From: Sagittula salina | GTDB lineage: Bacteria > Pseudomonadota > Alphaproteobacteria > Rhodobacterales > Rhodobacteraceae | Length of the DNA: 64,000 nucleotides | Reading direction: 5' to 3' | Assembly (NCBI RefSeq): GCF_017813235.1 | Contig: NZ_JAGISH010000013.1 | Location: forward strand, 1-64,000 | Notes under the pieces: generated by a model | Databases searched by the model: none | Told to the model about the DNA's origin: nothing | Seen by the model: only the letters and a program-made list of their open reading frames with translations | Shown here: positions 1 to 9,019 of the stretch, piece after piece | Numbering within the stretch: the stretch's first letter is position 1 | Layout of the letters: each line of letters opens with the position of its first letter | Program-made: the position numbers and the translations under genes

Positions 1-33
1 CCCCCCCCCCCGCCGGGGGCTCCGCCCCCGGAC

Positions 34-105
34 CCCCGCGGTATTTGGAAACCAAAGAAGATGGGACGCGCACGCCCGTTTCTTTGGTTCGCAAATACCG
101 CGGGG
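34..105. repeat. Palindromic intergenic repeat, copy A
   Basis: Two arms face each other: CCCCGCGGTATTTGGAAACC near 34-53 and a right arm ending AAATACCGCGGGG near 93-105, with CCAAAGAA/TTCTTTGG nearer the centre. The transcript could fold into a long hairpin. It lies downstream of the minus-strand phosphohexomutase and may act as its terminator. Related copies lie near 47595, 50714, 61036 and 63075. Confidence 0.75.
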
Positions 106-165
106 AGCGCGAGGGGAGACCCCTCGCTGCGCTCCCGTCGTCTTCCGCCACGGCCGGGGGGTGTT

Positions 166-1542
166 TCACCCCAGTCTTTGCGCCACCGTTTCCAGCGTTT
201 GCCGCATCAGGGCCGTGGCGGCCTCGCGGCTGCGGGCCTCGGCGTAGCAGCGGAATTCCGGCGCGTTGCCGGAGGGGCGCAGGTGGATCACATGGCCCTC
301 CGCGAAGGTCAGGCGCAGACCGTCGGTCTCATTCAGATGCGTCTCTGTTTCGCCGAAAAACGCCTGCCGCGCCTTGGCTGAGGCCGACAGTTCCGCGAGG
401 AGGGCGCGCGATTTTTCCGTTGCGATCCCCTGCAGGCGATCAGCCGCGGTGAAGCGTTGCGGCAGCGCATCGACCAGACCCGCGAGCGTCAGGCCCTTTG
501 CCCGTGCCTCTGCCAGCGGCGCGATCATCGGCAGCAGGCAGTCGCGCGTCATCAGCGGCGCCAGCGGGCCATTCGGACCCTGCGCGGCAAAGCCCAGCAG
601 GAAGCCGCCGTTCGCCTCGTAGCCAACGACCTTTACCTCCGGGTCCTGTGCAAGCGCGTCCTCCATCGCGGCGATCACGAAGGGAGAGCCGATCCGCGTA
701 AGCGCCACCCGGTCAAAACCCATCTCTGAAACCATGGTATTCGAGGACACCGGCGTGCAGACCTCCCGCGCGCCAAGCGCCCGCGCCGTCAGGGCGCCAA
801 GCACGTCGCCGGGCACAACCCGGCCCGCGTCATCGACCACCATAGGCCGGTCGGCATCGCCGTCGGTGGAGACCAGCACACCCAGCCCGTGCTCCGCGAA
901 CCAGCCGGCGAACAGCGCCTGCGTGTCGGGGTCCAGCGCTTCGGTATCGACGGGGATGAAAACCTCGGAGCGCGCGATCGGCACGGTGCGGGCGCCGAGG
1001 CCCTCGAAGACCGTGACCATCACGTCCCGCGCGACAGAGCTATGCTGGTAGACGCCGACGGTAAGACCGTCGAGCGCGCGGCCATAGGCGGAGGCATAGC
1101 GCGCGACGTAGTCGTCGAGCGCCTGTTTCGTCTCTGCCGCGCCCCGGCTGCCCTGCACGCGCTGACCGAGGGCCGCGTTTATGCGCGCCTCGTCATCCTT
1201 GGTGATCTCGCCCGTGGGCACGTAGAACTTCAGCCCGTTGCGGTCGGCGGGGATGTGGCTCCCGGTTACCATGATCGCCGCGCAACCCGCCTGCAGCGAG
1301 GACAGCGCCAGCGCGGGCGTTGGCAGCGCGCCGCAATCGACCGCCCGCATCCCTGCGTCCTGCACTGCATCCAGCACCCAGCCCGCGATCTGTGGCGAGG
1401 AGGGCCTCAGGTCGCGCCCGACATGCACCGCCCCGCCATGCGGGCAGGCCACGAGGAAGGCGGCGGTGTAATCGCGCACGAGATCCTCGGTCAGCTCCAC
1501 CACCAGGCCGCGCAGGCCGCTCGTGCCGAATTTCGGTGCCAT
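166..1542 (-). CDS. Phosphomannomutase/phosphoglucomutase-family phosphohexomutase
   Basis: Member of the alpha-D-phosphohexomutase family, which interconverts hexose 6- and 1-phosphates in the cytoplasm. The 458-residue length is normal. Visible motifs: GTSGLRG near residue 6, the phosphoserine loop TGSH (93-96, Ser95), the metal loop DGDADR (227-232), a sugar-binding loop GYEANGGF (about 307-314) and a C-terminal phosphate-binding SGNAPEFR. With ManC at 43972 it would supply mannose-1-phosphate for GDP-mannose. Substrate choice (mannose, glucose or glucosamine) cannot be read from sequence. It is transcribed away from kpsF; the 160-bp gap between them should hold both promoters. Confidence 0.93.
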   Translation of the reverse strand: MAPKFGTSGLRGLVVELTEDLVRDYTAAFLVACPHGGAVHVGRDLRPSSPQIAGWVLDAVQDAGMRAVDCGALPTPALALSSLQAGCAAIMVTGSHIPADRNGLKFYVPTGEITKDDEARINAALGQRVQGSRGAAETKQALDDYVARYASAYGRALDGLTVGVYQHSSVARDVMVTVFEGLGARTVPIARSEVFIPVDTEALDPDTQALFAGWFAEHGLGVLVSTDGDADRPMVVDDAGRVVPGDVLGALTARALGAREVCTPVSSNTMVSEMGFDRVALTRIGSPFVIAAMEDALAQDPEVKVVGYEANGGFLLGFAAQGPNGPLAPLMTRDCLLPMIAPLAEARAKGLTLAGLVDALPQRFTAADRLQGIATEKSRALLAELSASAKARQAFFGETETHLNETDGLRLTFAEGHVIHLRPSGNAPEFRCYAEARSREAATALMRQTLETVAQRLG

Positions 1543-1702
1543 CGGTCTCTCCTTCGATCCGTGCCCGCGTCATGGCGAGGTGTTAACCATGTTCTACGCG
1601 GGGACAAGTGAAGGAAGGGTAACCCCTGCCCCTGCGCAGCGTTGGACAAGCTCCCGCCCGCCCGCTATTCACGGGCGACCATTGCATAGCCCCAGGCGTT
1701 TC

Positions 1703-2668
1703 ATGTCCCGACCCTCTCCCGAACTCCCTGCCGCGCGGATTGCCCGCGAGGTGCTGGCCACCGAGGCTGCGGCGCTCACCCGGCTGGCCGAGGAACTGCC
1801 CGCAAGTTTCGAGCCAGTCGTTGCCATGCTGCTGTCGGTGCCGGGACGGATCATTGTCTCGGGCATGGGCAAGTCCGGCCATGTGGCGGCGAAAATGGCG
1901 GCGACCTTTGCCTCCACCGGATCACCGGCGCAATGCGTCCACCCCGGCGAGGCGAGCCACGGCGACCTCGGCATGATCACGCCGCAGGACGCGGTGATCC
2001 TGATCTCCAACTCGGGCGAGACGCGGGAACTGGCCGACATGATCGCCCATTGTGCGCGTTTCTCCGTGCCGCTGGTGGCGATGACCCGGCGGGCGGACAG
2101 CACCCTGGCCCAGGCGGCCGACCATGTGCTGCTGATGCCCGACGCGCCGGAGGCCTGCGCCATCGGCATGGCGCCCACCACATCGACCACCATGACCATG
2201 GCGCTTGGCGACGCGCTGGCGGTGGCGATGATGCGGCACCGTGGCTTCGACCGGTCGCATTTCGCGGCCTTCCACCCCGGCGGCACGCTGGGCGCGCAGC
2301 TGTTGCGCGTGGCGGCCGTGATGCACAAGGGCGGCGAGCTGCCCGTGGTCTCTGCCGATACGCCGATGTCCGAGGTGCTGCTGACCATGTCGCAGAAGGG
2401 GTTCGGCGTGGCCGCGCTGGTCGAGGGCGATCGCCTCGCGGGGATCATCACCGACGGTGACCTGCGGCGCAACATGGCGGGGCTGATGGACCACACCGCC
2501 GGTGAGGTCGCCACGCGCAATCCGATGACCACCACGCCCGACACGCTGCTGCTCGAGGCGCTGGGGCAGATGAACGCGCACAACCGCACCGTCCTGCTGG
2601 TCACCGAAGGCGATCGGCTGACCGGCCTCATCCACATCCACGACGCGCTGCGCGCAGGCGTTGCGTAA
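1703..2668 (+). CDS. kpsF: D-arabinose-5-phosphate isomerase, KpsF/KdsD type
   Basis: Converts ribulose-5-phosphate to arabinose-5-phosphate, the first committed step to Kdo. The N-terminal SIS domain shows SGMGKSGHVAAK and a GEASHGDLGM stretch; a C-terminal pair of CBS domains follows (VMHKGGELPVV onward). Start: the frame is open from 1523, but the ATG at 1703 gives a protein of 321 residues, the usual family length, and has AGGCG six bases upstream. It heads a Kdo set with kdsB (70 bp downstream) and kdsA. In group 2 capsule loci KpsF makes Kdo for the lipid linker, which fits the kpsM/E/T genes at 58-61 kb. Confidence 0.94.
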   Translation: MSRPSPELPAARIAREVLATEAAALTRLAEELPASFEPVVAMLLSVPGRIIVSGMGKSGHVAAKMAATFASTGSPAQCVHPGEASHGDLGMITPQDAVILISNSGETRELADMIAHCARFSVPLVAMTRRADSTLAQAADHVLLMPDAPEACAIGMAPTTSTTMTMALGDALAVAMMRHRGFDRSHFAAFHPGGTLGAQLLRVAAVMHKGGELPVVSADTPMSEVLLTMSQKGFGVAALVEGDRLAGIITDGDLRRNMAGLMDHTAGEVATRNPMTTTPDTLLLEALGQMNAHNRTVLLVTEGDRLTGLIHIHDALRAGVA

Positions 2669-2738
2669 TGCGGCGGGTTCACCCTGACGCCAGAGCAGCA
2701 CTCATGCCTTCATGTATCCAAGAGGTAGGGCACCCGTA

Positions 2739-3527
2739 ATGAAGACCGTCATCCTGATCCCGGCTCGCTATGCCTCCAGCCGCTACCCGGGCAAGCCGCT
2801 CGTCCCGCTCAAGGGCGCCACCGGCGCGGAAAAGAGCCTGATCCAGCGCAGCTGGGAGGCGGCGAAACAGGTGAAGGGCGCCGACGCGGTCTTTGTCCTG
2901 ACCGACGACGATCGCATCCGCGAGGCCGCCGAAGGGTTTGGTGCGCAGGTCCTGATGACCTCCGACAGGGCGCGCAACGGCACGGAACGCTGCGCCGAAG
3001 GCGTGGCGCAACTGCCCGAGGCGCCGGAGGTGGTGGTGAACCTGCAAGGCGATGCGCCGCTGACCCCGCCATGGTTCGTGGAGGCGCTGATCGCCGCCAT
3101 GAACAACCCGGAGGTCCAGATGGCCACGCCGGTGCTGAAATGCGACCACGAGACCCTGTCGAACTTCGTCTCGGACCGCCACGCGGGCCGTGTCGGCGGC
3201 ACCACCGCCGTCATGCGCCGCGACAAAACGGCGATCTACTTCTCCAAGGAGGTGCTGCCCTATGTCGGCAACCTCGAAACCCCGCCGGAGGTCTGGCACC
3301 ACGTCGGCGTCTACGCCTATCGCCCCGCCGCGCTGCAGGCCTACATGGGCTGGGACGAGGGTCCCGCCGAACGCGCCGAGGGGCTCGAACAGCTGCGCTT
3401 CCTTGAAAACGGCGCGCCGGTGACCTGCGTGCCGGTCGAGGCGCAGGGCCGCGTCTTCTGGGAGCTCAACAACCCCGTCGACGTCGCCCGCATCGAAAGC
3501 GTGCTGAAGAAGGAAGGCATCGCATGA
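2739..3527 (+). CDS. kdsB: 3-deoxy-manno-octulosonate cytidylyltransferase (CMP-Kdo synthetase)
   Basis: Activates Kdo with CTP to CMP-Kdo. The N-terminal nucleotide-binding motif is ILIPARYASSRYPGKPL (about residues 4-20) and the catalytic segment VVNLQGDAPL lies near 97. At 262 residues it is a little longer than typical KdsB (about 250). The ATG at 2739 is preferred over one at 2712 because GGTAGGG lies about nine bases before it and homologues begin at the beta strand. The last four bases overlap kdsA (ATGA), so the two are translationally coupled. Confidence 0.94.
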   Translation: MKTVILIPARYASSRYPGKPLVPLKGATGAEKSLIQRSWEAAKQVKGADAVFVLTDDDRIREAAEGFGAQVLMTSDRARNGTERCAEGVAQLPEAPEVVVNLQGDAPLTPPWFVEALIAAMNNPEVQMATPVLKCDHETLSNFVSDRHAGRVGGTTAVMRRDKTAIYFSKEVLPYVGNLETPPEVWHHVGVYAYRPAALQAYMGWDEGPAERAEGLEQLRFLENGAPVTCVPVEAQGRVFWELNNPVDVARIESVLKKEGIA

Positions 3528-4354
3528 AGACCGTCACCATTCCCGCCCCGAAGGGCGATGTCCTCATCGGCAACGACCGCCCCTTCGCGCTGATCGCGGG
3601 CCCCTGCCAGCTGGAAAGCCTCGACCATGCCCGCATGCTGGCCGAGCGGATCGCCGAAGCCGCCGAAGGCGCGGGCGTGCCCTGGATCTTCAAGGCGAGC
3701 TACGACAAGGCCAACCGCTCGTCGCTCGAGGGCAAGCGCGGGCTTGGCATGGACGAGGGGCTGAAGATCCTGCGCGCCATCCGCGAGGAATTCGGCGTGC
3801 CCGTTCTGACCGATGTGCATTCCGAAGCACAATGCGCCCCCGTGGCCGAGGTGGTCGACGTGCTGCAGATCCCCGCCTTCCTCTGCCGCCAGACCGACCT
3901 CTTGCTGGCGGCGGGCGAAACCGGGGCCGCGATCAACGTCAAGAAGGGCCAGTTCCTCGCGCCGCACGACATGGGCAATGTCGCGGACAAGATCGCCTCC
4001 ACCGGCAACACCCGCATCATGCTCTGCGAGCGCGGCACGTCGTTTGGCTACAACATGCTGGTCAGCGACTTCCGCGCCCTGCCGATCATGGCCGAGACCG
4101 GCTACCCGGTGGTGATGGACGCCACCCATTCGGTGCAGATGCCGGGGGGCATGGGAAAATCCTCGGGCGGCAAGCGCGAATACGTCGAACCGCTGGCCCG
4201 CGCCGCGCTCGCTGTAGGGGCTGCGGCGGTCTTCATGGAAACCCACGAAGACCCCGACCGCGCGCCCTCCGACGGCCCGAACATGGTGCCGGTCGCGGAC
4301 CTCGGCTGCATCCTGAAGGGCCTGAAGGCGATCGACGCGCTGACAAAGCACTGA
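3524..4354 (+). CDS. kdsA: 3-deoxy-8-phosphooctulonate synthase (Kdo-8-phosphate synthase)
   Basis: Condenses arabinose-5-phosphate with phosphoenolpyruvate to Kdo-8-phosphate. The 276-residue length matches the family. Signature segments: IAGPCQLES near residue 25, FKASYDKANRSS, NVKKGQFLAPHDM, CERGTSFGYN and the metal/substrate segment DATHSVQMPGG. The start overlaps the kdsB stop. No Kdo-8-phosphate phosphatase is seen here, so a chromosomal copy would be needed. KdsA/KdsB on a plasmid next to kpsF are probably a capsule-dedicated set additional to lipid A Kdo genes, which is inference. Confidence 0.95.
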   Translation: MKTVTIPAPKGDVLIGNDRPFALIAGPCQLESLDHARMLAERIAEAAEGAGVPWIFKASYDKANRSSLEGKRGLGMDEGLKILRAIREEFGVPVLTDVHSEAQCAPVAEVVDVLQIPAFLCRQTDLLLAAGETGAAINVKKGQFLAPHDMGNVADKIASTGNTRIMLCERGTSFGYNMLVSDFRALPIMAETGYPVVMDATHSVQMPGGMGKSSGGKREYVEPLARAALAVGAAAVFMETHEDPDRAPSDGPNMVPVADLGCILKGLKAIDALTKH

Positions 4355-4378
4355 GAGACGCCCCCCGTGATTGCAAGG

Positions 4379-4567
4379 TCATGTTGACAAAAGGCGGACG
4401 GACGTAATGTCTAGGAAGCCGAGGAAGCTCTCGGCGGTTTTGTCGTAGCGGGTTGCGACGCGGCGAACGTTCTTCAGCTTGTTGAAGCACCGCTCGACTA
4501 AGTTCCGCAAGGAATACAACGAAGACCGACCCCACAGCGCGATCGGATACAACGTCCCGATTGCCAT
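4379..4567 (-). pseudogene. IS5-family (IS427-like) transposase, C-terminal fragment
   Basis: The reading frame encodes RNLVERCFNKLKN then RRVATRYDKTAESFLGF, the typical C-terminal region of IS427-group transposases containing the catalytic glutamate (E of LVERCF). Everything upstream of this tail is missing, so the element cannot move. It directly follows kdsA and marks the edge of the transposon-rich stretch from 4.4 to 9.6 kb. Confidence 0.82.
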
Positions 4568-4712
4568 GCATTATCCCAATGGCGTCACCAGCCCGTCATC
4601 GTGAAAAGAGCCGGGAAAATCCAGCGGCCGGCGGTCCAACGTTGGGGAGCAGGGCACCACAATCAAACCCGCAGACTCTCGTCATAAGCGAGGGACCAGC
4701 GGGGGGCAGGCC

Positions 4713-4876
4713 AAGCTCCGAACACATCTCGCGGACTTCATGGCTGCTTACAACTTCGCCCGAAGGCTCAAGACCCTCAGCGGGCTCACGCCCTACGAAT
4801 ACATCTGCAAAGTCTGGACTTCAGAGCCGGATTCATCCTCGACCCAATCTACCAGATGCCGGTACTGAACACCTAG
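4713..4876 (+). pseudogene. IS481-type transposase, C-terminal fragment with a frameshift
   Basis: From 4713 the frame reads KLRTHLADFMAAYNFARRLK, then LSGLTPYEYICKVWTSEP, the conserved tail of an IS481-type integrase/transposase. After SEP one base is missing; the next frame completes the usual ending (FILDPIYQMPVLNT, stop at 4874-4876). The N-terminal and DDE core are gone. Its stop codon overlaps the stop codon of the convergent beta-helix gene, so the deletion endpoint lies exactly at that gene's 3' end. Confidence 0.8.
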
Positions 4877-7647
4877 TAAAAGTCAAACATGTCTACATTC
4901 ACATCATCCAGGTGCCAGTTATTCAGAACGATGGTCACCCCCTGATCGGAAAAAACTACATTGCTGCCATATTGCGTGAAATGTTCTAGGGCGTCTGCAT
5001 TGCTGGTATAATCGAAGCCTTCCAATGTTAGTTTGTCCCAAGGATCCAAGCCGTTAGTTTCGTACACACCTTCCTGTCCCGCGACGAAGACAAATTCATC
5101 CTCCACATAACCAGCTGACAACGTTCTGTCACCAGATTGAGATATGAGGGAGTGACCCTTATCCCGAGCATTCAAATACGCTACCAAGTCGTCGATGGAG
5201 CCAAGTACATATTCCGGCGTGTATATGAAGCCTTCCACCAAACCACTACGACTTTCTCCTGCTGTAAGTCGGGCGGTCCATGCATCTAGACCAGACTGCA
5301 AAGGGGGCCTGCCAAGGGCATTCTCAAAAATAAGGGTTATGAAATCTGGATTCGTACTATCACCATAGATGTCAGAAAACTCGGGAGAAGCGATTACCTG
5401 CGCGATCACTTCCGACAATGAGTGTCCCTCAGCGAGAGTTGCAGACAAGCGTTCAAGTGCATCAACACTTGGTTCTCGTCCCAGTACGGCGCCAAAAATT
5501 CGATAGATCTCGCCGCTCCAATCGGCTGAATTTGAATTCAGGGAAAATTCCTCTCGAGACATACCTTCTTGGAATATATACTCAGACGTCTCTGAGATGG
5601 AGACTATCACCTCGGCTCGAGATACACCGTGAGTTAACTGGGCGGTCCAGGCCGACAGCCCAGATGGGGCTGGATCCCGAGAAAATATATTACGGAATAG
5701 ATGAGTGATAAAGTCCTCGTTCGATAGATCAGCATAAGAATTCTGAAATTCCTGACTTTCAGTGAATACCTTTGCCACCTCACTATCGCTAAGATTCTCG
5801 AACTTATCCGATATAGTGCGATTCAGCATTGACTCAAAAATTTTCAATACTCCACTTTTATCGGATCCATCGAGACTCTCCTGCGAGGAAATTTCATTTT
5901 CAATGGGAGAGTCGGTCACGCTAGGAGAGCTTTTGGATTCACCCGATTTGTTGATTTCTTTTGAGAAAATTCCGCCAGACGCGGAAATAAGGCTTTCGCC
6001 TTTGTAATTGAGGTCGGAAATCTTTTCCAATAAGTCGTGATCTTTTATTCCATCAAATAAAAAAACGTAACTGCTTGCAGTGCCTCTTCCTTCATTTCCT
6101 GTCACAACGTTCCCCTCAACCAGTAATTCACCTGCCTCTCTAACGGTTGCTTTAATTCGACCCTGGCCTTCACCAAAGTCGGCGTAGACGGATTCAATAG
6201 AATCAATTGTATTACCAAGGATGCGAACGTCTTCGCCGCTTGTTTCTATTCCCCTATTGGCCCCATCGATATAGTTTCCTGAAATCTCCCCGTCACCAAT
6301 TAGCCGTATGGCATAGTTTTTTAAGTCAGCATTTATCCTATTCCCCCTTATAGAAAACCCTTCCCCACCCTCGAGCTCCACAATAGACGCATCAATGCCG
6401 ATTGCGTCTGAAACTGATGTTGCCCCAATAGTTTTCAGGTCGTTACCCTCAAAAATAACGCCGTCAGCAATTCCCCTGAGTTTCGCGAATGCGAAATTAC
6501 CTTGCCCAACGTCGGCATCAAATGATATGGAGTTATTGCTGACATTAACATTGGACATAATCACAATGCCAGATCCTTTGGGGTTGTCGTCCCCAAGATA
6601 AAGGGCAGGCGATCTAAAGTTGCTACTATACGCATAGTTGTCGGAAACTTTGATGTCAGATATGTATAATTGCTCCTCATCCGTTGCGTTATCTGGAGAC
6701 TTAACGACACATGATATTGCATAGGCCCTTGTATCGTAAAACTCATTTTCCGTCGCCGTGATACGAAATGAAGACAGTGATGCTCCAGCAAGTTTTGCTT
6801 GGCAGTTGAAGTGCGTATTCGATGTGTATATTAAGTCGTTTATTCCCCTCGCGGCAATTGAGCTTATTGTCCAATCACCTGCGGTTTCGAAATTACTATC
6901 ATAAAAATTATTATTTTGCACTAGAATGTTGTGTGAGAGCCCGCTCGCCTCTTGAAAACTTTTGGTTTTGCCATTAGTAGTATCTAGGAAATTCAAGGCT
7001 ACTGCGTAGTCTCCAAGACCGCCCTGAAGGCGGTCTCCTTCAGATAAAGGGGATCCATCCTTATGGATGGATACTGTGTTGATGTCAAACTTGAGGCCTT
7101 CGACCCTTATATCGCTCGCCTCTCCTTTCGTCCAGCTGAACATATGACGTAATGATGCAGATCCGGATTCTCCCGAGTTCGCCAAGCCAGCATCATTTCC
7201 TCGTTGGTATGTCGCATCCTCCCCAACGCCAATAAGACTGACAGAAGCCCTTCCTTCAATTCCTGCGACTTGAACAACCCCTCCGGGGTGAACAATTACC
7301 CCCCCCCCGTTTGCATCCGCCCTGTCAATCAAGGTTTGAACCTTGTTGGATTCGTTTGTGCTCCCCGTTAAATCAATTCCCAAGGCGGTAAGGCTATATT
7401 CTCGATTATCATTCGGAAGAATTTGAATCTTTATTCCCGATGAGGTTATTGAGTCGTAGTCGGATGAATCAGGGTCCACGACCTTATATGAGTTACCGTC
7501 CTTTGTGGTTCTTATTACGATATCTCCAGTTTCGTTTCGCTCCCCTATCTGATCCACGGCTCCTCGGAAATTCATCAAATCGTTGTAAGTTTCCAGGGGC
7601 GTCTTGTCGCTGGCAACCTCGCATGTTGGTATGTATAACTTCGGCAA
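4873..7647 (-). CDS. Parallel beta-helix protein with C-terminal DUF4214 repeats, probably secreted
   Basis: A 924-residue protein. Residues about 80-560 form a right-handed beta-helix of pectate-lyase/tailspike type: repeated short strands with N-rich turns such as ILVQNNNFYDSNF, VNVSNNSISFDAD and ISGNYIDGANRGI. Residues about 635-840 hold DUF4214 copies (NIFSRDPAPSGLSAW; VLGREPSVDALERL; ALGRPPLQSGLDAW). The tail (FVFVAGQ, DKLTLEGFDY, GVTIVLNNW) resembles ends of type I-secreted RTX proteins, although no GGxGxD nonapeptides are seen. There is no signal peptide. The start is TTG at 7647 with GGAG about ten bases upstream; an in-frame stop precedes it. Base composition is strikingly AT-rich compared with both sides, which suggests recent transfer. 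A polysaccharide lyase or adhesin role is possible; no catalytic site was recognised. Confidence 0.85.
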   Translation of the reverse strand: MPKLYIPTCEVASDKTPLETYNDLMNFRGAVDQIGERNETGDIVIRTTKDGNSYKVVDPDSSDYDSITSSGIKIQILPNDNREYSLTALGIDLTGSTNESNKVQTLIDRADANGGGVIVHPGGVVQVAGIEGRASVSLIGVGEDATYQRGNDAGLANSGESGSASLRHMFSWTKGEASDIRVEGLKFDINTVSIHKDGSPLSEGDRLQGGLGDYAVALNFLDTTNGKTKSFQEASGLSHNILVQNNNFYDSNFETAGDWTISSIAARGINDLIYTSNTHFNCQAKLAGASLSSFRITATENEFYDTRAYAISCVVKSPDNATDEEQLYISDIKVSDNYAYSSNFRSPALYLGDDNPKGSGIVIMSNVNVSNNSISFDADVGQGNFAFAKLRGIADGVIFEGNDLKTIGATSVSDAIGIDASIVELEGGEGFSIRGNRINADLKNYAIRLIGDGEISGNYIDGANRGIETSGEDVRILGNTIDSIESVYADFGEGQGRIKATVREAGELLVEGNVVTGNEGRGTASSYVFLFDGIKDHDLLEKISDLNYKGESLISASGGIFSKEINKSGESKSSPSVTDSPIENEISSQESLDGSDKSGVLKIFESMLNRTISDKFENLSDSEVAKVFTESQEFQNSYADLSNEDFITHLFRNIFSRDPAPSGLSAWTAQLTHGVSRAEVIVSISETSEYIFQEGMSREEFSLNSNSADWSGEIYRIFGAVLGREPSVDALERLSATLAEGHSLSEVIAQVIASPEFSDIYGDSTNPDFITLIFENALGRPPLQSGLDAWTARLTAGESRSGLVEGFIYTPEYVLGSIDDLVAYLNARDKGHSLISQSGDRTLSAGYVEDEFVFVAGQEGVYETNGLDPWDKLTLEGFDYTSNADALEHFTQYGSNVVFSDQGVTIVLNNWHLDDVNVDMFDFY

Positions 7648-7960
7648 GCCCGTTACTCCAAGGATATTATATTTTCCGCCGTATTATATTTTTAAATGTC
7701 GACAAGGCGGGGTCTATAACTTGTTCTGATTTTGGAGTTTGAGAATATATTTTCATTATTTTTTCCGAATGAGCCGGACGATGTAAGTGATGTTGCTCAA
7801 GCGGGATCAGATTGGCAGCGTGCAGTGCGGCGTTGTTGCAGATCTCAGGTTTGAGCCGCAACTGCGCCTTTCCCCACTAAGTCATGCCACGCGAACGTTC
7901 TTGGCGGTGCCGAGGACTGAGAAGCGGTTCATGAGGGCGATACGAATGTGGACTTCGGCT

Positions 7961-7969
7961 GTCTGGCGG
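7961..7969. repeat. 9-bp target-site duplication of the inner IS
   Basis: GTCTGGCGG occurs at 7961-7969 immediately before the inner IS and again at 9020-9028 immediately after it. Nine-base duplications are characteristic of the IS903 group of the IS5 family. Removing the inner IS and one copy rejoins the outer transposase frame at its DRQTAE codons. Confidence 0.9.
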
Positions 7970-9019
7970 AGCTCTGTTGCACAAAACCCGTGAGGGATTC
8001 ATCTCGTGAATCCAGCATGGTAGCTGGGATGCATGAGGAGACCCATACCCACGACCTACAAGACCAGGAACTGGCCGACCTACAATGAAGCGCTCAAGCG
8101 CCGGGGCTCGCTGACGATCTGGTTCGACCCCGAGATGAGCTGGGAGTCCGCGCCGACAGGCAGGCGTGGCCGCCAACAGACCTACAGCGACGCCGCCATT
8201 CAGACGTGCCTGTCGATGAAGGTTCTGTTCGGCATGGCTCTCCGGCAGACGACCGGGTTCGTCGAGAGCCTGTTGGGGCTGGTCGGGCTCGACTGGAAAG
8301 TACCGGATTTCAGCACGCTGTCCCGTCGCCAGAAGACACTCGCGGTGAACATTCCGTATCGTGGGTCCAAGGGGCCACTGCACCTGCTGATCGATAGCGC
8401 AGGGATCAAGGTCGAGGGCGAAGGCGAGTGGCACGCCCGCAAGCATGGCGGCCCGAAACGGCGTGTCTGGCGCAAGCTCCACCTCGGCATCGACGAAGAA
8501 ACACTTTAGGTCCGCGCCGTCGAGATCACCGGGAGCCACATCGGCGATGCACCGGTCTTGTCCGATCTGCTCAGCCAGATCTCCGCAGATGAAGAGATCG
8601 CCAGCGTTACGGCAGATGGCGCCTATGATACCCGCAAGTGCCACGATGCCATCGCGGATCGCGGCGCGCACGCTGTCATCCCGCCACGGAAGAATGCCAG
8701 GCCGTGGCAGACCGTCACCGCCGGTGCATCCGCGCGGAATGAAATCCTACGAACCTCGAAATACCTCGGCCGAGCCTTTTGGCGAAGATGGAGCGGATAC
8801 CACCGCCGGAGCCGAGTCGAGACGAAGATGCATTGTGTGAAGCTGCTGGGGCAGCGCCTCATGGCACGGGACTTCAACCGCCAGGCTGCCGAGATTCAGG
8901 TCCGCATCGCAGTCCTCAACGGCTACACAGCGCTCGGCATCCCCGTCACGGAAGCTGTGGGATAAGTCCGTCCGGGGAAAGGGGAACCTTGGCCATCACC
9001 CAATTTGTGCAACAGAGCC
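7970..9019 (+). mobile_element. IS903-group (IS5 family) insertion sequence, about 1050 bp
   Basis: Inverted terminal repeats are perfect over 15 bases: GCTCTGTTGCACAAA at 7971-7985 and its complement at 9004-9018; the outermost base differs (A at the left, C at the right). The length of about 1050 bp matches IS903-group elements and the flanks carry a 9-bp duplication. A single transposase frame fills it but has an internal stop, so the element is probably immobile unless helped in trans. Confidence 0.92.
8033..8965 (+). pseudogene. IS903-group transposase with an internal amber stop
   Basis: One continuous frame of 310 codons except for a TAG at 8507-8509, where relatives carry a glutamate codon (ETL-stop-VRAVEITGS). 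The N-terminal part has TYKTRNWPTYNEALKRRGSL and WFDPEMSW. Catalytic DDE residues are visible: D in LLIDSAGIKV, D in VTADGAYDTRKCH and E in SRVETKM. The mutation needs only one base change (GAG to TAG), so the inactivation looks recent; everything downstream is still intact. Confidence 0.88.

Noticed and set aside
889..1611. Long plus-strand frames opposite the phosphohexomutase and other genes
   Set aside because: Typical antisense frames of GC-rich DNA; the opposite strand encodes clear family motifs.
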